Of a stretch of 64,000 bases of DNA, positions 54,719 to 61,717 are shown one piece after another. A program made the position numbers and the translations under genes. The stretch is from DATBJG01 sp963790545 (GTDB lineage: Bacteria; Acidobacteriota; Vicinamibacteria; Vicinamibacterales; JAMQPK01), in NCBI GenBank assembly GCA_963790545.1, contig CAWBPA010000024.1, positions 124,001 through 188,000 on the forward strand, written 5' to 3'. Under the pieces are notes generated by a model that was given only the letters and a program-made list of their open reading frames with translations, was not told where the DNA came from and ran no database searches. The number at the start of each line of letters is the position of its first letter. Position 1 is the stretch's first letter.

Positions 54719-57700
54719 ATGTTCTCACTCCATCCCCTGCTTGCAGACTGGTTCGATCGTCGATTTTCGGGCCCGACGGAGCCGCAGCAGCAGGCCTGGC
54801 CTCTCATCCAGGCTGGCCGCGATGTCTTGATCTCTGCTCCGACTGGTTCGGGAAAGACGCTCGCAGCCTTTCTCATCTGCCTCGATCGTCTGGTGCGGGA
54901 GGGGAACGAGAAGGGACTGCCGCATGAATCCCACGTTCTCTACGTCTCGCCGCTCAAGGCGCTGAGCAACGACGTCCAGAAAAATCTTCAGGGACCGCTG
55001 GCGGAAATCGCTGCGCTCGCACTGGAGCGTGGTGTCGCGCTTCCGGCTATCACCACGGCACTGAGAACCGGCGATACGCCTGTGTGGGAACGCCAGCAAT
55101 TTGCCAAGCAGCCAGCGCACATCGTCATCACCACACCTGAGTCGCTGTACATTTTGCTCTCCGCCGAGAGGACGCGCGCGGCACTCCGTACTGTGCGAAC
55201 GGTCATCGTCGACGAGATCCATGCGGTCGTGGATGACAAGCGTGGCGCCCACCTCGCGCTCTCGCTGGCCAGGCTCGACGATCTGGTGGTCAAGGCTGGC
55301 GGCGCGGTGCCACAGCGCATCGGCCTGTCGGCGACCGTGCGCCCGATTGAGGACGTGGCAGCGTTTCTCGGGGGAGGAAAAGGGGTCGGGAGTCGTTTCC
55401 CGGGGGCCTTATCGGAAACGACTCCCGACCCCTTTTCCTCCGGCATACACATCATCGACAGCGGTCACCGGCGCAAATTGGACGTGGCCGTCGAGGTTCC
55501 CAAGGACGAGTTGGGTGCCGTCGCCTCAAACGAGATGTGGTCCGAGATCTACGATCGACTCGCCTCGCTGATCCACGCACACCGCACGACGCTCGTGTTC
55601 GTCAATACTCGACGCCTGGCCGAACGGGTGACGCACCATCTGGCCGAGCGTCTCGGCGAGAGCGCCGTACTCGCTCACCACGGCAGCCTCTCGCGACGGC
55701 TGCGTCTCATGGCCGAAGAGCGGCTCAAGAGCGGCGAGCTTCGCGCCGTGGTCGCCACGGCATCACTCGAGCTGGGCATCGACATCGGATCGGTCGATTT
55801 GGTTTGCCAGATCGGGTCTCCCCGCTCGATTGGCGTGGCGCTGCAACGGGTGGGCCGTTCCGGCCACCATGTCGATCCGGCCAGTGTCCCAAAAGGACGA
55901 CTGTTTGCGACCACCCGCGATGAACTGATCGAATGTGCGGCTCTGGTACACGCGATTCGGATTGGCGAGCTCGACCGACTGCGCATTCCCGACTGGCCGC
56001 TCGATGTGCTCGCACAGCAGATCGTGGCAGCGGCGGCCAGCGAGGCCTGGTCCGAAGACGAGCTCTTCGCGCTCGTCCGGCGCACCCATCCATATCGAGC
56101 GCTCCCCCGCCGAGACTTCGATGCCGTCATCGACATGCTTTCCGAGGGCATCGATACGCGACGAGGCCGTCGGGGCGCACTTCTCCACCGCGACCGGGTC
56201 AACAACGTCATTCGCGGGCGACGCGGCGCCAGGCTGACGGCGATCACCTCTGGCGGTGCAATCCCGGACAACGCCAACTACCTGGTCGTCTCGGAGCCCG
56301 ATGGCACCACGGTCGGAACCGTGGACGAGGATTTCGCCGTCGAGAGTCTCGCGGGCGATGTCTTCCTCCTTGGCAGCACATCGTGGCGGATTCGCCGTGT
56401 GGAGGCCGGCCGGGTTCGCGTGGAGGATGCACACGGGGCCGCTCCGACGATTCCGTTCTGGCGCGGCGAAGCCCCTGGCCGCACCGACGAGCTGTCTGTC
56501 GAGGTATCACACATTCGACAGCGAATACTGGACGCATCCACCCCTGAGGCGTCAATCGCCTTCCTCGAGGCCGAGTGCGGTCTCGATCGGGCGGGTGCCG
56601 AACAAGCCACCATATATGTGCGGTCCGCGGCGGCGGCTCTTGGGACATTGCCGACCCACAACACCGTGGTGGCCGAGCGATTCTTTGACGAAAGTGGCGG
56701 CATGCAGCTCGTGCTGCACGCGCCGTTTGGCGCCCGCATCAATCGTGCCTGGGGGCTGGCACTTCGCAAGCGCTTCTGCCGGTCGTTCAACTTCGAGCTT
56801 CAAGCCGCCGCGACAGACAACGGCATCGTCATTTCGCTCAGCGACCAGCACAGTTTTCCGCTCGACGGGGTGTTCCACTACCTCAAAACCCAGACCGTTG
56901 ACGATGTACTGACGCAAGCCATGCTCGACGCGCCCATGTTTACGGCACGGTGGCGATGGAACGCGTCGCGGGCGCTGGCCGTCCTGCGCTTTGCCGGGGG
57001 CAAGAAGGTCGCACCGCCCATCCAACGCATGCGCTCCGACGATCTGCTCGCCGCAGTATTCCCGGATCAGGTGGCCTGCGCGGAGAACCTGGTCGGCGAT
57101 ATTCGCATTCCGGATCACCCGCTGGTCAACGAAACGATCCGCGACTGTCTCCACGAGGCCATGGACCTCGATGGTCTCAGAAAGCTGATCGAGCGGATTG
57201 ACAGCGGGGACCTCCGCGCGGTGGCGATCGACACGGCAGAGCCGTCGCCGCTTTCGCACGAGATCCTCAACGCCAATCCCTACGCGTACCTGGACGACGC
57301 GCCGCTCGAAGAACGCCGTGCGCGGGCGGTGCAGATGCGCCGAACGCTCGGACCCGAAGCGGGCGAGATTGGCGCGCTCGACCCGGCAGCGATCGCCGAG
57401 GTTGCCGCCGAGTCCTGGCCCGTGGTGCGTGATGCCGACGAGCTCCACGACGGACTTCTCACGCTCGTCGCCCTTCCGCCGGTTGCTGAGTGGACCCCCT
57501 TGTTCGAGACGTTGGCTGCGGGCCGGCGTGTCACGACGCTACAGGTCGGCGCGGCCTCGTTCTGGGTGCCGGCGGAGCGACTCGCGCTCGCCCGCGTGCT
57601 GTATCCCGACGCCAGGATCTGGCCTGAAATTGACGCGATCGACCGGGGGCCTGTTCCAGATCGAGAAACTGCGGCCACCGAAGTCCTTCGAGGATGGCTC

Positions 57701-59077
57701 GAATCGACTGGTCCCACGACCGCATCGGCGCTGGCCGCGCGACTCGCCTTGCCCCGCGATCTCGTCGAGGCCTCGCTCGTGAGACTCGAGTCTGAAGGGC
57801 AGATTTTGCGTGGCCGTTTCGCCCCGACCGCACAGGACGAAACGGAATGGTGCAACCGCCGCCTGCTCGCGCGCATCCATCGATTGACCATTGGGCGGCT
57901 GCGACGGGAAATTCAGCCGGTCAGCGCTGCCGAGTTCACGCGGTTCCTGTTCCGCTGGCAGCATCTTGCACCGGGAACCCAGTTGCATGGCGTCGAGGGT
58001 ACGCTGCACGTCCTCGCGCAGCTGCAGGGCTACGAGATCTCGGCGGCGGCGTGGGAAAGCGATGTCTTGCCGCGCCGGATCGCAAACTACTCCCCGGAGC
58101 TGCTCGATCGTTTGTGTCTTTCGGGAGATGTGATGTGGGGAAGACTGTCTCCCCATCCTGCGTTCAGTGTGATCGAGCCCCAGACCGCGGCGACAGACGC
58201 GACAGGACAGCGCACCGGTCGTCGCGTGCGGCCAACGCGGGTGGCGCCTGTCACGATCTTCCTGCGTGAGGATGCGCGGTGGCTGCTCGATCTCGGCCAC
58301 GATCGAGAGGAGCCCTCACTTTTCGGATCGCCGCTCTCACATCCAGCGCGCGAGGCTTTCGAGGCCCTGAAGAGGCTGGGTGCGTCCTTCATGGCGGAGC
58401 TCGTCCGCGCGACCAAACGCTTGCCGAGCGAAATCGAGGACGCGCTGTGGGAACTGGCCGCCGCCGGAATCGTGACGGCTGATGGCTTTGAAAACCTGCG
58501 CGCGCTCGTGGATCCCAAGCGTCGACGCGGCGAGGGCCGCGACCGGCTTCGACGCCCTCGACATGCGGCGGGTCGGTGGGCGCTGCTCTCCCCTGACAGA
58601 CAAGCCGGAGCCGATCGACCGGAGTCGGACTCAATCCTCGGTCCCGATTCCCGGTCGGCGGAACGAGCCGACGCGTTTGCGAAACAACTGCTGCTCCGTT
58701 GGGGCGTCGTGTTCCGCGATCTGCTCGCGCGCGAGACACTGGCCCCGCCATGGCGGGAACTTCTGGTGTCGCTCCGACGCATGGAAGCGCGCGGCGAGGT
58801 ACGGGGGGGACGGTTTGTCGCTGGTTTCCTCGGCGAGCAGTTCGCCCGGCCGGATGCGGTCGACGCGTTGCGGGCGAGCCGTCGCATGGAGGTCCCGCTG
58901 ACGGCCCTGCGCGTATCTGCTGCGGATCCCCTGAATCTGGTCGGGATCACGACACCGGGCCCACGGGTCAGCGCGCTCGCCAATCAGATCGTGGACGTCT
59001 TGCCTCAAGAACCAGCCGATGCTATCGCGTTGACGCCTAAACGTGATGCGGTCGGTTACGGTCCAAGGCAGGCCTGA
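54719..59077 (+). CDS. lhr: Lhr-type superfamily 2 DNA helicase, long form
   Basis: 1452 residues, the long Lhr form. Walker A SAPTGSGKT near 39-47, motif Ia LYVSPLKALSND, DEIH near 164, motif III GLSATVRPIE, motif IV-VI VFVNTRRLAERV, ELGIDIGSVDLV and QRVGRSGHH, then winged-helix and Lhr-core domains and a long C-terminal extension (SESWPVVRDADELHDGLLTL, GRFVAGFLGEQFARP). A perfect 26-base inverted repeat (55,375-55,439) lies in frame after motif III and encodes about 21 extra residues. The stop TGA is the centre of a GTAGCG-type hairpin, giving a C-terminus GPRQA. Lhr translocates 3' to 5' in DNA repair. Confidence 0.93.
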   Translation: MFSLHPLLADWFDRRFSGPTEPQQQAWPLIQAGRDVLISAPTGSGKTLAAFLICLDRLVREGNEKGLPHESHVLYVSPLKALSNDVQKNLQGPLAEIAALALERGVALPAITTALRTGDTPVWERQQFAKQPAHIVITTPESLYILLSAERTRAALRTVRTVIVDEIHAVVDDKRGAHLALSLARLDDLVVKAGGAVPQRIGLSATVRPIEDVAAFLGGGKGVGSRFPGALSETTPDPFSSGIHIIDSGHRRKLDVAVEVPKDELGAVASNEMWSEIYDRLASLIHAHRTTLVFVNTRRLAERVTHHLAERLGESAVLAHHGSLSRRLRLMAEERLKSGELRAVVATASLELGIDIGSVDLVCQIGSPRSIGVALQRVGRSGHHVDPASVPKGRLFATTRDELIECAALVHAIRIGELDRLRIPDWPLDVLAQQIVAAAASEAWSEDELFALVRRTHPYRALPRRDFDAVIDMLSEGIDTRRGRRGALLHRDRVNNVIRGRRGARLTAITSGGAIPDNANYLVVSEPDGTTVGTVDEDFAVESLAGDVFLLGSTSWRIRRVEAGRVRVEDAHGAAPTIPFWRGEAPGRTDELSVEVSHIRQRILDASTPEASIAFLEAECGLDRAGAEQATIYVRSAAAALGTLPTHNTVVAERFFDESGGMQLVLHAPFGARINRAWGLALRKRFCRSFNFELQAAATDNGIVISLSDQHSFPLDGVFHYLKTQTVDDVLTQAMLDAPMFTARWRWNASRALAVLRFAGGKKVAPPIQRMRSDDLLAAVFPDQVACAENLVGDIRIPDHPLVNETIRDCLHEAMDLDGLRKLIERIDSGDLRAVAIDTAEPSPLSHEILNANPYAYLDDAPLEERRARAVQMRRTLGPEAGEIGALDPAAIAEVAAESWPVVRDADELHDGLLTLVALPPVAEWTPLFETLAAGRRVTTLQVGAASFWVPAERLALARVLYPDARIWPEIDAIDRGPVPDRETAATEVLRGWLESTGPTTASALAARLALPRDLVEASLVRLESEGQILRGRFAPTAQDETEWCNRRLLARIHRLTIGRLRREIQPVSAAEFTRFLFRWQHLAPGTQLHGVEGTLHVLAQLQGYEISAAAWESDVLPRRIANYSPELLDRLCLSGDVMWGRLSPHPAFSVIEPQTAATDATGQRTGRRVRPTRVAPVTIFLREDARWLLDLGHDREEPSLFGSPLSHPAREAFEALKRLGASFMAELVRATKRLPSEIEDALWELAAAGIVTADGFENLRALVDPKRRRGEGRDRLRRPRHAAGRWALLSPDRQAGADRPESDSILGPDSRSAERADAFAKQLLLRWGVVFRDLLARETLAPPWRELLVSLRRMEARGEVRGGRFVAGFLGEQFARPDAVDALRASRRMEVPLTALRVSAADPLNLVGITTPGPRVSALANQIVDVLPQEPADAIALTPKRDAVGYGPRQA
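55375..55439. repeat. Perfect inverted repeat inserted in frame in lhr
   Basis: Left arm 55,375-55,400 and right arm 55,414-55,439 are exact reverse complements over 26 bases, separated by a 13-base loop. The arm core is AAAAGGGGTCGGGAGTCG. It keeps the lhr frame open, adding GGKGVGSRFPGALSETTPDPF between FLGG and the next conserved strand (GIHIIDSGHRRKLD). This looks like a REP/RAYT-type palindromic element captured by a coding gene. Confidence 0.85.
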
Positions 59078-59172
59078 AGGCCTGCGCTACGTACGTGGGT
59101 GGCTACTTGAAAGTGTCCGCACCGAAGCCGGCCTGCCTACCGTACTGCCGTAGCGCAGGCCTTTAGGCCTGC
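59068..59172. repeat. Inverted pair of GTAGCG hairpins joining lhr and the phosphoribosyltransferase gene
   Basis: Copy 1 (59,068-59,090): GCAGGCC-TGA-AGGCCTGC then GCTAC; TGA is the lhr stop. Copy 2 (59,150-59,172): GTAGCG, CAGGCC, TTTA, GGCCTG; read on the minus strand its TAA is the stop of the phosphoribosyltransferase. Both proteins consequently end in Gln-Ala. The convergent arrangement suggests bidirectional termination. Confidence 0.8.
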
Positions 59173-59843
59173 TCCGGTTTCTCGGTTCCTGGTTTCACCG
59201 TCGCTTCTGCCAGGTGCGCTCGCACCTGTTCGTCCGACGTCTGGGAAAAGTCGTCGTACCAGTCCCCAACGGCCGTGAATATCTGCGGCGTGCTGAGACA
59301 GACCATGCGATCGACTTGCCGCCGAAGGTCTTCGCAGGTGTCAACCGCCGCCACCGGCACGGCGACCACTATCTCAGCAGGGTGTTGACCCCGCAAGGCG
59401 GCCACAGCGGCTCTCATCGTCGATCCAGTCGCCATGCCGTCGTCGACGAGCATGACGACCCGACCCTCGAGTTGAGGGAGCGGTCGGACGCCGCGGTATT
59501 CACGCATCCTCCGATCCAGTTCCTGCGCTTCGGCGGCAGCGACCGCGTCGAGCACGTGCCGCGGAATTCCGTAGGTGCGCACGACTTCTTCGTTCAGGAC
59601 CTCAATCCCACCGCTGGCAATGGCGCCCATCGCCAGTTCGCGATGCCAGGGCACGCCGAGCTTCCGCACGAGAAAGACATCGAGAGGTGCACCCAGCCGT
59701 TGGGCAATCTCGTGAGCGACCGGGACCCCACCGCGCGGCAGCGCGAGGACCTGCAGGTCGGAACGGTTTGCGTATTCCGCGAGTTGTTGTGCCAGCAGCC
59801 GGCCCGCTTCGGCACGATCTCGAAAGCGAAGCTCGGAGCTCAT
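59163..59843 (-). CDS. Type I phosphoribosyltransferase
   Basis: 226 residues. ALPRGGVPVAHEIAQRLGAPLDVFLVRKLGVP forms the nucleotide-binding front of the fold, and VVMLVDDGMATGSTMRAAV is the PRPP loop. This family is often next to or fused with alpha/beta hydrolases; a dienelactone-hydrolase gene lies 1 kb upstream. The exact base or substrate is unknown and some members may be regulatory. The stop codon lies in a hairpin, and the chain ends EKPEQA. Confidence 0.85.
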   Translation of the reverse strand: MSSELRFRDRAEAGRLLAQQLAEYANRSDLQVLALPRGGVPVAHEIAQRLGAPLDVFLVRKLGVPWHRELAMGAIASGGIEVLNEEVVRTYGIPRHVLDAVAAAEAQELDRRMREYRGVRPLPQLEGRVVMLVDDGMATGSTMRAAVAALRGQHPAEIVVAVPVAAVDTCEDLRRQVDRMVCLSTPQIFTAVGDWYDDFSQTSDEQVRAHLAEATVKPGTEKPEQA

Positions 59844-59905
59844 GGACTGTCTAACCGCAGACAGGATGTCGCGCTATGCTGCACTTGGCGGAATCGATCG
59901 GCACG

Positions 59906-60139
59906 TCAGACGCGATCGTCAACACCCACGACACCGGCTTTCTTCGCGCAGTGGGCACAGCAGTAGAACGTGCCCTTGGCCTCGATACCATGTCCGACGA
60001 TTCGGCACTTGCAGTGCGCGCAGGTCGGCGCCAGTGCGTGAATCGCGCACTCGAAACTGTCGAAGACGTGGGGTTTTCCGGCGTGAATCACCTCAAAGGA
60101 CTTGTCGTAGTTGTTTCCGCAAACTTCGCATATGGCCAT
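59906..60139 (-). CDS. Small cysteine-rich zinc-binding protein
   Basis: 77 residues from ATG 60139, preceded by a strong GAGGAGG. Cysteines come in zinc-ribbon spacing: ICEVCGNNYDKSF at the start, FDSFECAIHALAPTCAHCKCRIVGHGIE in the middle and FYCCAHCAKKAG near the end. The FDSFECAIHALAP stretch is a recurring conserved block in small bacterial proteins sometimes labelled metallothionein-like. Role unknown; metal storage or stress response is possible. It sits 62 bases upstream of the phosphoribosyltransferase gene on the same strand. Confidence 0.8.
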   Translation of the reverse strand: MAICEVCGNNYDKSFEVIHAGKPHVFDSFECAIHALAPTCAHCKCRIVGHGIEAKGTFYCCAHCAKKAGVVGVDDRV

Positions 60140-60231
60140 GGCATCCTCCTCGTGGCGACCGGTCACACCGGGAGGTAGCAACGTGTGTACCCGAAACGAA
60201 GTCTCGAGTCACGTTGCAGACTTGAGACTTG

Positions 60232-60771
60232 TTACCTTTTTACCGTGAAACCCACCCACAGGCGGGTGGTTTCCCAATCGAGCTGCAGCCGTCCGCCTCC
60301 CCCGCTTCCTGGAGCCGGTACGGCCGCGATCGTGAGCTGTTCAACGGGCTGGGGCAGGGTGTCGATCGTGGGATCGAGCCGCGCGAAGTCCTGCTCCTCG
60401 CTATAGACCGTGTGGAACTGGCCTGTCTGCTTGTTGATGATCAATTTCCAGCTCGTTTCACCGGTCAGCGTATAGAGAGAATACGACCCGGCGGGCAGCA
60501 GGAACTCACCGAACTGCAGATCCTTGGTAGTCTGGATAATCGTGGCTTCGTCGGCGCCAGGCATCCAGATCCGGCCGTAGCTGATGAGGCCGCCAAAGAT
60601 CTTCCGCCCACGCATCGATGGCCGCCCGTAGGTAATCGTAATCGTCGCGCCGTCAACGATGCTGCTGTGGGTCTCGTGTGGGCTGACGCGTGCCTGCTGC
60701 GCGGTGAGCGACGAAGCGAACGCTGCGACACACAGCGCAACAAGGGTCCAACCGAGGGCGTTGTTCTTCAT
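60232..60771 (-). CDS. DUF2911 family exported protein
   Basis: 179 residues. Signal peptide (LGWTLVALCVAAFASSLTAQQ), then the DUF2911 body: ARVSPHETHSS, ITITYGRPSMRGRKIFGGLI, YGRIWMPGADEATII, LPAGSYSLYTLTGETSWKLIINKQTGQFH and C-terminal LQLDWETTRLWVGF. A beta-sandwich family frequent in Bacteroidetes and Acidobacteriota with no known activity. Short period-7 pieces (GACTTGA, GACTTGT) follow its stop. Confidence 0.88.
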   Translation of the reverse strand: MKNNALGWTLVALCVAAFASSLTAQQARVSPHETHSSIVDGATITITYGRPSMRGRKIFGGLISYGRIWMPGADEATIIQTTKDLQFGEFLLPAGSYSLYTLTGETSWKLIINKQTGQFHTVYSEEQDFARLDPTIDTLPQPVEQLTIAAVPAPGSGGGGRLQLDWETTRLWVGFTVKR

Positions 60772-60818
60772 GGATCCTCCTCAATGGCACGCGTCGATAC
60801 GTATCGGCCGCAGTTCGG

Positions 60819-61631
60819 TCATCGCCTACTTCGGGCGCTCGTGTTAACCGGTTTGAACGCGTCGTTCAAGAAATCAATCAACGTCGCCCAGTGCCGTTCC
60901 GAAGCTGCGCGGTCGTACACGGGATGCCCGGTCACCGCAAAGCCGTGACGCGCGTCCGGATAGGTCTCGAGCGTGTACCGAACGCCGCCAGCTTCGAGCG
61001 CGTCTACGAGCCGCTCTTTTTCTTCAGGCGAGAAGTTGTGATCGATGGCCGCAACGCCGATATACACCCTGGCTCGCATTACTGGCGCGAGCAAATGCGG
61101 ACTGTCGGGGCGGTTGGTGGCGAGCGCGGCCCCGTGAAAAGAGGCGGCCACTGCCACCGTGTCAGGAAACGTGCCGGCCGCCATGAGCGCCTGACGACCT
61201 CCCATGCAGTACCCGACGCAGCCGACCACTCCTTGCGCGACGGTCGACTGCCTTTGCAGGAATTCCAGGCACGCGGCAGTATCTTTCATCACAAGCGCGT
61301 TGTCGATTGCGCGGAGATACCGCAACATGCGATCGCGTTCGGGACCTTCGGTAAAAGCGGCGGCCGGGTCGAAAGGAGCGTGGGGTCCTGTTCGATAGTA
61401 GAGGTTCGGAACAATCACCACGTATCCGTGGGACGCGAGACGATCGGCCATGCCGAGCAGATCGGGACGAATCCCCAGGGCATCCATGTAGAACACGACG
61501 GCGGGCCACGGTCCCGCCTCCGCTTGCTCGCTCTCATCGCGAGCTTCGGCGCGCCCATCGGGCCGATGGACGTAACAGTCCATCACCCCTCCGTCTGTCG
61601 TCAGATCGATCCGCTCCTCGTTCACCTCCAA
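60819..61631 (-). CDS. Dienelactone hydrolase family protein
   Basis: 270 residues, alpha/beta hydrolase. The nucleophile elbow is GYCMGG with cysteine, the Asp lies in VAAIDHNFSPEE and the His in YPDARHGFAV, giving the Cys-Asp-His triad of dienelactone hydrolases. An Ala/Glu-rich loop (RAEARDESEQAEAGP, about residues 27-41) is inserted near the N-terminus. No signal peptide. It may hydrolyse lactones or esters; the natural substrate is unknown. Confidence 0.88.
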   Translation of the reverse strand: MEVNEERIDLTTDGGVMDCYVHRPDGRAEARDESEQAEAGPWPAVVFYMDALGIRPDLLGMADRLASHGYVVIVPNLYYRTGPHAPFDPAAAFTEGPERDRMLRYLRAIDNALVMKDTAACLEFLQRQSTVAQGVVGCVGYCMGGRQALMAAGTFPDTVAVAASFHGAALATNRPDSPHLLAPVMRARVYIGVAAIDHNFSPEEKERLVDALEAGGVRYTLETYPDARHGFAVTGHPVYDRAASERHWATLIDFLNDAFKPVNTSARSRR

Positions 61632-61660
61632 GATGATAGCCGTAACCGTGGCGCCCGGTA

Positions 61661-61703
61661 TCGGGATTTGGGATTCGGGGCTCGCCCGAACCCCGAATCC
61701 CGA
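61661..61703. repeat. Heptamer repeat hairpin between dienelactone hydrolase and sulfatase
   Basis: Left units TCGGGAT, TTGGGAT, TCGGGGC pair with right CCCGAAC, CCCGAAT, CCCGAGC. Follows the sulfatase stop on the minus strand and may terminate it. Unit is close to that at 53,000. Confidence 0.7.
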
Positions 61704-61717
61704 GCACTGCCGACTGT

